Part shown: one piece after another, positions 28,901-36,071 of the stretch
Position numbering within the stretch: position 1 is the first letter of the stretch
Layout: every line of letters starts with the position of its first letter
DNA from: CAG-791 sp963650385
Lineage (GTDB): Bacteria > Bacillota > Clostridia > Lachnospirales > Lachnospiraceae
Direction: 5' to 3'
Assembly (NCBI GenBank): GCA_963650385.1
Contig: CAVJLL010000004.1
Coordinates: forward strand, 23,414-87,413
DNA: 64,000 nucleotides
Program-made: the position numbers and the translations under genes
Notes under the pieces: model-generated
What the model was told of the DNA's origin: nothing
Databases searched by the model: none
The model's input: only the letters and a program-made list of their open reading frames with translations

Positions 28901-29410
28901 ATGAAGCGTTCTAATATTGATGCAAGTCAGATTGAGCTCACCGAGAAGGTCGTTACGATCAAGCGTGTCACAAAGGTTGTAAAGGGCGGACGTACGATGA
29001 GATTTTCCGCACTTGTTGTTGTTGGTGACAGCAACGGCCACGTAGGCGTCGGCCTTGGCAAATCTGCAGAAATTCCGGAAGCAATCCGCAAGGGCAAGGA
29101 GGATGCTGCCAAGCACCTGATCACCGTTGCTCTGGATGAGGTTGGTTCGATCTCTCACGATTACATCGGCAAGTATGGCTCTGCAGAGGTTCTGCTGAAG
29201 AAGAGCCCCGATGGTACCGGTATCATCGCAGGCGGCCCTGCTCGTACGGTTTGCGAGCTGGCAGGAATCAAGAACATCCGTACCAAGTCTCTTGGTTCTA
29301 ACAACAAGCAGAATGTCGTTCTGGCTACTCTTTCCGGCCTGTCCAGCCTGAAGGCTCCGGAAGAGGTTGCTGCAAGACGCGGCAAGTCTGTTGAGGATCT
29401 GAAGGGCTGA
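28901..29410 (+). CDS. rpsE: 30S ribosomal protein S5
   Basis: S5 (169 aa) contributes to decoding fidelity and the mRNA entry helicase. TEKVVTIKRVTKVVKGGRTMRFSALVVVGD is the conserved double-stranded RNA-binding region, and GTGIIAGGPARTVCELAGI is also typical. The ATG follows GGGAGGAG. Confidence 0.96.
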   Translation: MKRSNIDASQIELTEKVVTIKRVTKVVKGGRTMRFSALVVVGDSNGHVGVGLGKSAEIPEAIRKGKEDAAKHLITVALDEVGSISHDYIGKYGSAEVLLKKSPDGTGIIAGGPARTVCELAGIKNIRTKSLGSNNKQNVVLATLSGLSSLKAPEEVAARRGKSVEDLKG

Positions 29411-29448
29411 GCCCCTTTGGATCTTCGGTAGAACGAAAGGAGTTTAAA

Positions 29449-29640
29449 ATGGCGGATACTAAGAAGCTTAAGATTACACTTGTAAAGTCTACAATTGCTG
29501 CAGTTCCGAAGAACAAGGCAATCATCAAGTCCATGGGATTCCACAAACTGAACAGCAGCGTTATCCTTCCGGATAATGATGCGACGAGAGGACAGATCAG
29601 ACTGATCGCTCCTTATGTCAAGGTTGAGGATGCAGAATAA
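29449..29640 (+). CDS. rpmD: 50S ribosomal protein L30
   Basis: L30 (63 aa) is a small 23S rRNA binder. KKLKITLVKSTIAAVPKNKAIIKSMGFHKLNSSV is the conserved core. The ATG follows AAAGGAG. The gene lies in the standard rpsE-rpmD-rplO order, 14 nt before rplO. Confidence 0.95.
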   Translation: MADTKKLKITLVKSTIAAVPKNKAIIKSMGFHKLNSSVILPDNDATRGQIRLIAPYVKVEDAE

Positions 29641-29654
29641 GGAGGGACTGACAG

Positions 29655-30116
29655 ATGGAATTATCTAATTTAAGACCTGCTGCAGGTTCTACACAGAATA
29701 ACTTCAGAAGAGGCCGCGGTCATGCTTCCGGAAACGGAAAGACGGCAGGCTTCGGTCACAAGGGACAGAAGGCTCGTTCCGGAAGACCCAGAGCAGGCTT
29801 CGAAGGCGGTCAGATGCCTCTGTATCGCCGCATCCCGAAGCGCGGCTTCACCAACTACAACCACAAGGACATCGTGACTGTCAGCCTTGCCCGCATTGCA
29901 GACAGCTTTGAGGACGGTGCTGTGGTTGACGTTCAGGCTCTTCTCGATAAGAAGATCATCAAGAACGTGGGCGACGGCGTAAAGGTCCTGTCCGGCGACA
30001 AGGGCGATGCCAAGTTCGAGCTGACCAAGAAGCTCACCATTAAGGCCGATGCATTCAGTGCAGCAGCAAAGGAAAAGATTGAGAACGCAGGCGGAACCTG
30101 CGAGGTTAATGCGTAA
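29655..30116 (+). CDS. rplO: 50S ribosomal protein L15
   Basis: L15 (153 aa) is a late-assembly protein of the large subunit. MELSNLRPAAGSTQNNFRRGRGHASGNGKTAGFGHKGQKARSG is the glycine- and arginine-rich N-terminal extension typical of L15. The C-terminal domain has KKLTIKADAFSAAAKEKIENAGG. The ATG follows AAGGAGGG. secY follows. Confidence 0.96.
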   Translation: MELSNLRPAAGSTQNNFRRGRGHASGNGKTAGFGHKGQKARSGRPRAGFEGGQMPLYRRIPKRGFTNYNHKDIVTVSLARIADSFEDGAVVDVQALLDKKIIKNVGDGVKVLSGDKGDAKFELTKKLTIKADAFSAAAKEKIENAGGTCEVNA

Positions 30117-30158
30117 TCATTCTGGCTGTACCTGAATTGAAAGGCATGGTAAATTGTT

Positions 30159-31472
30159 ATGTTTGAATCCGTTAAAAACGCATTCAAGGTAAAGGAGATC
30201 CGTCACAGGATCTTCTTTACGCTTGTGATGCTGGCGATCATCCGCTTCGGATCTCAGCTGCCTGTGCCTGGTGTGGACAGAACCTACTTCTCTACCTGGT
30301 TTTCCCAGCACTCCAGCAGTGCGTTCTCTTTGGTAGACGCCTTTACCGGCGGCTCCTTCCTGAACATGTCTGTTCTGGCACTCAATATCACGCCCTACAT
30401 CACTTCCTCGATTATCATTCAGCTTCTGACGATTGCGATTCCGAAGCTGGAGGAGATCCAGAAGGAAGGAGAAGAGGGGCGGAAGATGCTGGTCTCCATC
30501 ACCCGGTATCTTACGGTGGGCCTTGCGATTTTTGAGAGCGGTGCCATGGCGATCGGCTTCGGCAGGAGAGGCCTTCTGCAGGAGTACAATGCAGTGAACG
30601 TCATCATGGTTATGGCAACACTGACGGCAGGTTCTGCTTTCCTGATGTGGATCGGTGAGCAGATTACGGACAAGGGTGTCGGAAATGGTATTTCCATTGT
30701 CCTGACCATCAACATTGTATCCAGAATGCCGCAGGACATTACCGGACTGTTCACGCAGTTTGTCAGCGGACAGACCATTGCCAAGGCAATTCTGGCAGCG
30801 TGCATTATCGTAGCTGTTATTGTCGGAATGGTGGTTCTGGTCATTCTTTTGAATGATGCAGAGCGCCGCATTCCGGTTCAGTATGCGAGAATGCTGCGCG
30901 GCAGAAGCCAGTATGGCTCTTCCACCTCCAGCATCCCGCTGAAGGTGAACACCGCAGGCGTTATGCCGATCATCTTCGCCTCCTCCATCATGGAGTTCCC
31001 GGTGATTATCTCGTCACTTGCGGGATACAGCGGAACCGGCGTCTGGTCGGAAGTGCTTCGCTATCTGAGTTCTTCGTACTGGTGCAATCCTTCTGCACCG
31101 AAGTATTCGATCGGTCTTGTTGTTTACATTGCAATGCTGATCTTCTTTGCTTATTTCTACACCTCGATTACGTTCAATCCGATTGAGGTAGCGGATAATC
31201 TGAAGAAGGGCGGCGGGTTTATCCCGGGTATTCGTCCCGGCAAGCCTACCAGCGATTATCTGAATAAGCTTCTCAATTACATCATCCTGATTGGTGCAGC
31301 CGGACTGACCATCGTTGGCGTTCTTCCGTTTATTTTCCGCGGCGTGTTCAATGCGAGTGTGGATTTTGGCGGGACAAGCCTGATCATCGTTGTCAGCGTT
31401 ATTCTGGAAACCATCAAGCAGATTGAGTCCATGATGATGCAGAGAAACTACACGACATTCCTGTCGAATTAA
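30159..31472 (+). CDS. secY: Protein translocase subunit SecY
   Basis: SecY (437 aa) is the channel of the Sec translocon in the cytoplasmic membrane, exporting and inserting proteins with SecE, SecG and SecA. Ten membrane segments are expected and visible as hydrophobic blocks. TM2 has GGSFLNMSVLALNITPYITSSIIIQLLT, and the cytoplasmic loop GGGFIPGIRPGKPTSDYLNK is the C5 region that contacts ribosome and SecA. The gene follows rplO as in the classical spc operon. The weak AAAGGCATGG before the ATG is a poor ribosome site. Confidence 0.97.
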   Translation: MFESVKNAFKVKEIRHRIFFTLVMLAIIRFGSQLPVPGVDRTYFSTWFSQHSSSAFSLVDAFTGGSFLNMSVLALNITPYITSSIIIQLLTIAIPKLEEIQKEGEEGRKMLVSITRYLTVGLAIFESGAMAIGFGRRGLLQEYNAVNVIMVMATLTAGSAFLMWIGEQITDKGVGNGISIVLTINIVSRMPQDITGLFTQFVSGQTIAKAILAACIIVAVIVGMVVLVILLNDAERRIPVQYARMLRGRSQYGSSTSSIPLKVNTAGVMPIIFASSIMEFPVIISSLAGYSGTGVWSEVLRYLSSSYWCNPSAPKYSIGLVVYIAMLIFFAYFYTSITFNPIEVADNLKKGGGFIPGIRPGKPTSDYLNKLLNYIILIGAAGLTIVGVLPFIFRGVFNASVDFGGTSLIIVVSVILETIKQIESMMMQRNYTTFLSN

Positions 31473-31486
31473 AATAAGCGGAATGG

Positions 31487-31529
31487 ATCGGCAGAAGGAC
31501 CTGCAGCATAGGCCCATCTGCCGATTCTT
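31487..31529 (+). other. Stem-loop between secY and adk
   Basis: ATCGGCAGA (31487-31495) pairs with TCTGCCGAT (31517-31525), followed by TCTTT. The loop is 21 nt and the tail is weak, so it could be a partial terminator. A second hairpin, CCGCTG/CAGCGG (31543-31559), follows just before the adk ribosome site. Confidence 0.45.
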
Positions 31530-31575
31530 TGCTGTAAGAGTGCCGCTGCAGCGCAGCGGTGTGGAGAGAGAACAT

Positions 31576-32217
31576 ATGAAAATTGTAATGCTGGGGGCTC
31601 CCGGTGCCGGAAAGGGCACACAGGCAGCCATGATTTGTGAGAAGTACCATATTCCGCACGTTTCCACCGGTGATATCTTCCGCTCGAACATCAAGAACGG
31701 AACCGAGCTCGGAAAGAAGGCCAAGGCCTTCATGGACGAGGGCAAGCTGGTTCCGGATGAGCTGACGATTGAGCTCCTGCTGGACCGTGTGTCACAGGAG
31801 GACTGTGCGAACGGCTATGTTCTGGACGGCTTTCCGCGCACAATCCCGCAGGCAGAGGTTCTGACAGAGGCTCTTGCCAAGACAGGAGAGAAGGTTGACT
31901 TTGCCATCAACGTCGATGTGCCGGATGAGAACATCGTTCATCGCATGAGCGGCCGCCGCAGCTGCCCTAAGTGTGGTGCATCCTATCACATTGAGTACAT
32001 CCCGCCGAAGACAGAGGGAATCTGCGACAGCTGCGGAGCAGAGCTGATTCAGAGAGAGGATGATAAGCCGGCAACCGTGCAGAATCGTCTCTCGGTATAT
32101 CATGAGCAGACCCAGCCCCTCATTGATTATTATGAGAAGGCAGGCGTTCTGAAGACCGTAGACGGGACAAAGGACCGGAAGGATGTCTTTGGCGATATTG
32201 TCGCCATTCTGGGCTGA
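31576..32217 (+). CDS. adk: Adenylate kinase
   Basis: Adk (213 aa) interconverts ATP plus AMP and two ADP in the cytoplasm. The P-loop GAPGAGKGT is at residues 7-15, and the NMP-binding region and DGFPRT motif follow. It is the long form with a zinc-binding LID: Cys130, Cys133, Cys150 and Cys153. An upstream ORF extension to 31483 is not used; the ATG at 31576 gives the standard MKIVMLGAPG start and has GAGAGAG before it. The usual neighbour map (methionine aminopeptidase) is absent between adk and infA. Confidence 0.97.
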   Translation: MKIVMLGAPGAGKGTQAAMICEKYHIPHVSTGDIFRSNIKNGTELGKKAKAFMDEGKLVPDELTIELLLDRVSQEDCANGYVLDGFPRTIPQAEVLTEALAKTGEKVDFAINVDVPDENIVHRMSGRRSCPKCGASYHIEYIPPKTEGICDSCGAELIQREDDKPATVQNRLSVYHEQTQPLIDYYEKAGVLKTVDGTKDRKDVFGDIVAILG

Positions 32218-32249
32218 TTCCTTCCGATGATGAAATCAGAGAGGTGATT

Positions 32250-32468
32250 ATGTCCAAAGCAGACGTTATTGAACTGGAAGGCGTAGTTGTAGAAAAGCTT
32301 CCGAACACCATGTTCCGCGTGAAGCTGGAGAACGGAGCCATTATTCTGGCACACATCAGCGGAAAGCTCCGCCAGAACTTTATCCGCATTCTGCCCGGCG
32401 ATAAGGTGACGCTGGAGATGTCGACCTACGATCTGACCAAAGGCCGCATCATCTGGCGTGATAAATAA
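32250..32468 (+). CDS. infA: Translation initiation factor IF-1
   Basis: IF-1 (72 aa) binds the A-site of the 30S subunit during initiation; it is a single OB-fold protein. MSKADVIELEGVVVEKLPNTMFRVKLENG and HISGKLRQNFIRILPGDKV are typical. The ATG at 32250 gives the family length; AGAGGTGAT lies upstream. A strong terminator follows, so the spc transcript probably ends here. Confidence 0.97.
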   Translation: MSKADVIELEGVVVEKLPNTMFRVKLENGAIILAHISGKLRQNFIRILPGDKVTLEMSTYDLTKGRIIWRDK

Positions 32469-32503
32469 GGTACGGCGGCGATTCCGATTTGAAGGGACAA
32501 AAG

Positions 32504-32538
32504 AAAATCTCAGTGCTTTGCGGGCACTGAGATTTTTT
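32504..32538 (+). terminator. Intrinsic terminator after infA
   Basis: A perfect 13-bp stem (AAAATCTCAGTGC at 32504-32516 with its complement at 32524-32536) and a 7-nt loop end in T residues. The A-tract on the 5' side could make it bidirectional. Confidence 0.85.
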
Positions 32539-32543
32539 GTATA

Positions 32544-32687
32544 TGTTCAGCACCTGCCATATTTCAACGTGAATTGACTGCTTGCAGGCAAATTCATGAT
32601 TGAAATTGGCAGGCGGCCAAGGCTCGGAGAGCCTCTGGCCAGCCACATCGAGGATTTGCGAAGCAAATTCGAGATGAGTGCTGAACA
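32544..32687 (+). ncRNA. Candidate four-way-junction RNA or complex repeat element
   Basis: The ends TGTTCAGCAC (32544-32553) and GTGCTGAACA (32678-32687) are perfectly complementary. Between them are three arms. Arm I (32554-32612) pairs CTGCCA and ATTTCAA with TTGAAAT and TGGCAG, then continues with TGAATT/AATTCA. Arm II (32613-32643) pairs GGCC plus GGCTC with GAGCC plus GGCC. Arm III (32646-32676) pairs CATC with GATG, then has a tandem G-A internal loop, then GATTTGC with GCAAATT and a GAA loop. A run of seven T follows at 32694. No promoter is visible between it and the infA terminator, so it may be a DNA repeat rather than an expressed RNA. Strand is assigned only by the T-run. Confidence 0.5.
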
Positions 32688-32710
32688 ATTATGTTTTTTT
32701 ATTTTCCCTC

Positions 32711-32739
32711 TTGCTTATGAAAAATGCCGGTGCTACAAT
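32711..32739 (+). promoter_or_regulatory. Promoter for rpmJ and the alpha operon
   Basis: TTGCTT (32711-32716) and TACAAT (32734-32739) are spaced by 17 bp. It would drive rpmJ-rpsM-rpsK-rpsD-rpoA-rplQ. Confidence 0.6.
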
Positions 32740-32872
32740 AGAACGGCGTTTGAAAGAATCATAGGGTTACTATGCGCTTTTCAAGTGCTGCATTCCGGGA
32801 CAGCTAAGGATACAGAGCGTTCCGGAGATGCAATGAACAGTTATGCATTTTTATAGGAAAGGAGACCACATC

Positions 32873-32986
32873 GTGAAGGTTAGAGCATCGGTGAAGCCCA
32901 TGTGCGAGAAGTGCAAGGTTGTAAAGCGCAAAGGGGTTATCCGGGTTATCTGCGAGAATCCGAAGCACAAACAGAGACAGGGTTGA
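32873..32986 (+). CDS. rpmJ: 50S ribosomal protein L36
   Basis: L36 (37 aa) is the smallest large-subunit protein. It begins at GTG 32873 with AAAGGAG at 32858-32864, and reads (M)KVRASVKPMCEKCKVVKRKG then VIRVICENPKHKQRQG. The zinc ligands Cys11, Cys14, Cys27 and His32 are all present, so it is the zinc-binding form. It follows infA as is usual but is separated from it by a terminator and its own promoter. The gene is easy to miss because of its length. Confidence 0.95.
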   Translation: MKVRASVKPMCEKCKVVKRKGVIRVICENPKHKQRQG

Positions 32987-33328
32987 TCAGAGCCATTATG
33001 CTTTGATACCGCTGAGTATCTGACGGCTTGTTCGTTAGATGAAGTGGAAAGGCCGGCGAAATTTCCGGCTGGGCGTGGAATAGCACAGAATGTGCTGTGA
33101 CCTGCATCGCAGAATGAGAATACAGTCGGCGGATTCGTTTCTGCAAAGAAACGCAGATGCCGGAATCGGCCGTACACAAGCGCCGCTGCAAAACTCATAC
33201 GCAGGTTCGCCTCCATCAAAACAATTGCTTCCGGACAGGACTTCGGAAGCCGTACAACATGCAGAGCACTTCCGCTCCTGCGCCAACAGGAAGAAGCAGA
33301 GCTTTGCAATGAATTTAAGGAGATTAAA
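32987..33328 (+). other. Hairpin-rich leader between rpmJ and rpsM
   Basis: This 342-nt gap has no gene. Stems visible are GATAC/GTATC (33005-33020), GCCGG/CCGGC (33052-33069), AGCACA/TGTGCT with a GAA loop (33082-33096), CGTTTCT/AGAAACG with a GCAA (GNRA-type) loop (33136-33153), and GCTTCCG/CGGAAGC (33227-33250). The density suggests a regulatory leader for the rpsM-rpsK-rpsD-rpoA-rplQ unit. In E. coli the alpha operon leader is bound by S4; I do not recognise that fold here. Confidence 0.5.
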
Positions 33329-33697
33329 ATGGCTCGTATTGCAGGTGTTGATTTACCCAGAGACAAGCGCGTTGAGATCGGCCTGACCGCAATCTACGGA
33401 ATCGGCCGCACCTCCGCAGACAAGATTCTGAAGGCGACAGGCGTAGATCCTGATACTCGCTGCAGAGATCTGACAGATGACGATGTTAAGAAGCTGGCAG
33501 AGGAAATTGCCAACAACTATATGGTAGAAGGTGATCTTCGCCGTGACATCGCGATGAACATCAAGATGCTGACTGAGATCGGCTCTTATCGCGGAACCCG
33601 TCACAGAAGAGGACTTCCGGTTCGCGGTCAGCACACCAAGAACAATGCCCGTACCCGTAAGGGCCCTCGCAAGACCATCGCTAACAAGAAACAGTAA
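33329..33697 (+). CDS. rpsM: 30S ribosomal protein S13
   Basis: S13 (122 aa) lies in the 30S head and bridges to the 50S subunit and P-site tRNA. MARIAGVDLPRDKRVEIGLTAIYGIG and the basic tail GLPVRGQHTKNNARTRKGPRKTIANKKQ are typical. The ATG follows AAGGAG. It is preceded by an unusually long structured leader. Confidence 0.96.
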   Translation: MARIAGVDLPRDKRVEIGLTAIYGIGRTSADKILKATGVDPDTRCRDLTDDDVKKLAEEIANNYMVEGDLRRDIAMNIKMLTEIGSYRGTRHRRGLPVRGQHTKNNARTRKGPRKTIANKKQ

Positions 33698-33806
33698 TTT
33701 TTGTCGCGCTGCAGATGCGGCGCTTACCGCGGCACGGACTTGGATCCGATTCGGCTTCGATGAGATCCGCTGTGATCCGGCGGTATGAAGATGAAAGGAT
33801 AAAATT

Positions 33807-34202
33807 ATGGCAGCAGCTAAGAAGTCTTCCGCTTCCAAGAAGCGCGTGAAGAAAAACGTGGAGCGTGGCCAGGCACACATCCAGGCCTCCTTCAACAACA
33901 CCATTGTTACACTGACTGATACACAGGGAAATGCTCTGTCCTGGGCATCTGCCGGCGGACTGGGCTTTAAGGGCTCCAGAAAGTCCACTCCCTATGCTGC
34001 ACAGCTTGCAGCAGAGACTGCAACCAAGGCAGCTCTCATTCACGGCCTGAAGGCTGTTGATGTATTCGTAAAGGGACCGGGATCAGGAAGAGAGGCAGCC
34101 ATCCGTGCACTGAACGCAAACGGACTGCAGGTTCTGTCCATCACCGATGTTACTCCTGTGCCGCACAACGGATGCCGTCCGCCCAAGCGCAGAAGAGTAT
34201 AG
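33807..34202 (+). CDS. rpsK: 30S ribosomal protein S11
   Basis: S11 (131 aa) forms part of the 30S platform near the E-site. GQAHIQASFNNTIVTLTDTQGNALSWASAGGLGFKGSRKSTPYAAQ and the C-terminal DVTPVPHNGCRPPKRRRV are diagnostic. The ATG follows GAAAGGA. A 130-nt gap with a strong hairpin leads to rpsD. Confidence 0.96.
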   Translation: MAAAKKSSASKKRVKKNVERGQAHIQASFNNTIVTLTDTQGNALSWASAGGLGFKGSRKSTPYAAQLAAETATKAALIHGLKAVDVFVKGPGSGREAAIRALNANGLQVLSITDVTPVPHNGCRPPKRRRV

Positions 34203-34237
34203 TAATCATTTGACAATCGTACAGCTTTGGATGAAGG

Positions 34238-34309
34238 CGCCCCTTCGGGCGTTGTAAACAACAAGCAGCGGCGCCGCGGACAGATCTGAGATCTGTCCGG
34301 CGGACTGCT
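34238..34309 (+). promoter_or_regulatory. Strong hairpins upstream of rpsD (candidate S4 leader)
   Basis: A small hairpin CGCCC/GGGCG (34238-34251) is followed by a large one. In the large one AGCAG (34264-34268) pairs with CTGCT (34305-34309), and inside it GGACAGATC (34278-34286) pairs perfectly with GATCTGTCC (34290-34298) across a TGA loop. It sits 24 nt before the rpsD start. S4 autoregulates through leader RNAs in E. coli and Bacillus; a match to those motifs was not established here. Confidence 0.5.
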
Positions 34310-34332
34310 GACAGAAATGAAAGGAGCCGATT

Positions 34333-34926
34333 ATGGCAGTAGATAAGACACCCGTCCTGAAGAGATGCAGATCTCTTGATATGGATCCCACATTCCTTGG
34401 TTATGACAAGAAGTCCAAGAGAACCCTCGTTCGCAGAAGCAGAAAGATGTCCGAGTACGGCATGCAGCTTCGCGAGAAGCAGAAGGCTAAGTTCATCTAC
34501 GGCGTTCTTGAGAAGCCTTTCCGCAACTACTACGAGAAGGCAGACCGTATGAAGGGAATGACCGGCGACAATCTGATGACCATGCTGGAGTCCCGTCTGG
34601 ACAACGTTGTTTTCCGTATGGGCTTTGCGCGCACCAGAAGAGAGGCTCGTCAGGTCGTTGATCACAAGCACGTTCTCGTAAACGGCAAGTGCATCAACAT
34701 TCCTTCCTACCTCGTAAAGGCCGGCGATGTGGTTGAGATCAAGGAGAGCAACCGCACCATGCAGAGATTTAAGGATATCGCAGAGGTTACTGCGGGAAGA
34801 CTTACTCCTGAGTGGGTTGACGTGGACAAGGAGAATTTCAAGGGAACCGTAAGCGCACTTCCGAAGAGAGAGCAGATCGATGTTCCGGTAGACGAAATGC
34901 AGATCGTCGAGTTGTATTCCAAGTAA
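34333..34926 (+). CDS. rpsD: 30S ribosomal protein S4
   Basis: S4 (197 aa) is a primary 16S rRNA binder and in many bacteria autoregulates its own mRNA. The S4 RNA-binding domain is at about residues 85-150 (MLESRLDNVVFRMGFARTRREARQVVDHKHVLVNGKCINIPSYLVKAGD). The N-terminal part is the S4 form that lacks the zinc cysteines (RCRSLDMDPTFLGYDKKSKR). The ATG follows AAAGGAG, just after the hairpin described at 34264-34309. Confidence 0.96.
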   Translation: MAVDKTPVLKRCRSLDMDPTFLGYDKKSKRTLVRRSRKMSEYGMQLREKQKAKFIYGVLEKPFRNYYEKADRMKGMTGDNLMTMLESRLDNVVFRMGFARTRREARQVVDHKHVLVNGKCINIPSYLVKAGDVVEIKESNRTMQRFKDIAEVTAGRLTPEWVDVDKENFKGTVSALPKREQIDVPVDEMQIVELYSK

Positions 34927-34935
34927 TTCGTGTAA

Positions 34936-34950
34936 TGCGGATCCTCCGCA
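34936..34950 (+). other. Small hairpin in the rpsD-rpoA gap
   Basis: TGCGGA (34936-34941) pairs with TCCGCA (34945-34950) across a 3-nt loop; an alternative AATGC/GCATT pairing surrounds it. There is no T-run. The rpoA Shine-Dalgarno follows 17 nt downstream. Confidence 0.4.
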
Positions 34951-34981
34951 GCTGCATTGATATCAATAAGGAGGTATATGC

Positions 34982-35947
34982 GTGTTTGATTTTGAAAGAC
35001 CCAGCATTGAAACGACTGAGTTGTCCGATGATAACAAATTCGGCAGATTCGTTGTAGAACCCCTCGAAAGAGGGTATGGTCTTACTCTCGGCAATTCTCT
35101 GAGAAGAATCATGCTTTCTTCCCTGCCGGGCGCAGCAGTCAGCCAGATCAAAATCGATGGAGTACAGCATGAGTTCAGCACGATTCCGGGCGTGAAGGAA
35201 GACGTCTCGGATATCATCATGAACATTAAGAGCCTTTCCATCAAGAATTCCAGCGAGACGGATGAGCCCAAAACTGCATACATTGAGTATGAGGGAGACG
35301 GCATTGTACACGCCAGTGATATCCAGGCAGATCAGGACATTCAGATCATGAATCCCGATCAGGTTATCGCAACCCTCTCCGGAAAGAAGACGAAGCTTTT
35401 TATTGAGTTGACAATTACCAAGGGACGTGGCTATGTCAGCGCAGACAAGAACAAGAGCGAGGATACCAAGATCGGAGTCATTCCGGTGGATGCTATCTAT
35501 ACGCCTGTTCAGAGAGTCAATGTGACGGTAGAGAATACCCGTGTCGGTCAGCAGACGGATTTCGACAAGCTGACGCTGGATGTGACAACCAATGGTACGC
35601 TCGCACCGGACGAGGCGGTCAGCCTTGCGGCAAAGGTTCTCTCCGAGCACCTGTCTGTATTCATTGATTTAAGCGACAATGCCAAGGTCACTGAGGTGAT
35701 GGCGGAGCCTGTCGATGACAATAAGACGAAGGCACTGGAGATGAACATCGATGAGCTGGAGCTCTCGGTTCGTTCCTTCAACTGCCTCAAGCGTGCAGGC
35801 ATCAATACGGTTCAGGAGCTGTGCAGCAAGACTCCGGATGAAATGATGAAGGTCAGAAATCTGGGACGCAAGTCTCTGGATGAGGTTCTGGAGAAGCTCA
35901 AGGAACTGGGACTGAAGCTCAACATGGGTATGGATGCTGAGCAGTAA
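34982..35947 (+). CDS. rpoA: DNA-directed RNA polymerase subunit alpha
   Basis: RpoA (321 aa) dimerises to scaffold RNA polymerase, and its C-terminal domain contacts UP elements and activators. The N-terminal domain has EPLERGYGLTLGNSLRRIMLSSLPGAAV, and the C-terminal domain has LELSVRSFNCLKRAGINTVQEL and VRNLGRKSLDEVLEKLKELGL. The start is GTG at 34982; the ATG four bases earlier is out of frame. AAGGAGG lies upstream. rpoA is followed by rplQ as in most Firmicutes. Confidence 0.98.
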   Translation: MFDFERPSIETTELSDDNKFGRFVVEPLERGYGLTLGNSLRRIMLSSLPGAAVSQIKIDGVQHEFSTIPGVKEDVSDIIMNIKSLSIKNSSETDEPKTAYIEYEGDGIVHASDIQADQDIQIMNPDQVIATLSGKKTKLFIELTITKGRGYVSADKNKSEDTKIGVIPVDAIYTPVQRVNVTVENTRVGQQTDFDKLTLDVTTNGTLAPDEAVSLAAKVLSEHLSVFIDLSDNAKVTEVMAEPVDDNKTKALEMNIDELELSVRSFNCLKRAGINTVQELCSKTPDEMMKVRNLGRKSLDEVLEKLKELGLKLNMGMDAEQ

Positions 35948-36071
35948 GAACATAACAGCAGCGTTCCTGCGGCAGTAAATCCCATGAGGTGTGCTGCGGG
36001 TCGGCAGATGAAAGCGACGGGCAGGTAATTCCGCAGGTTCTGTCCGGAGCAGCCACAAAAAGGAGAATATT

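Larger units (their letters stand above)
32469..32872 (+). other. infA-rpmJ gap
   Basis: This 404-nt gap holds, in order, the infA terminator (32504-32538), a 144-nt sequence able to fold into a four-way junction (32544-32687) followed by a T-run (32694-32700), and the rpmJ promoter (32711-32739) with a leader of about 125 nt. No protein gene is supported; a short frame at 32596-32856 lacks a ribosome site and crosses the hairpins. Confidence 0.6.

Noticed and set aside
32544..32687. tRNA or tmRNA
   Set aside because: Although the sequence can form a four-armed shape, it has no CCA end, no TTCGA-type T loop, and arm sizes unlike tRNA. No known RNA family was recognised.
32596..32856. Possible 86-aa protein in the infA-rpmJ gap
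   Set aside because: The frame begins inside the cloverleaf arms, has no Shine-Dalgarno and matches no family.
34210..34238. Promoter upstream of rpsD starting with TTGACA
   Set aside because: TTGACA is at 34210-34215, but the sequence 17 bp downstream is GAAGGC, which is not a -10 box.
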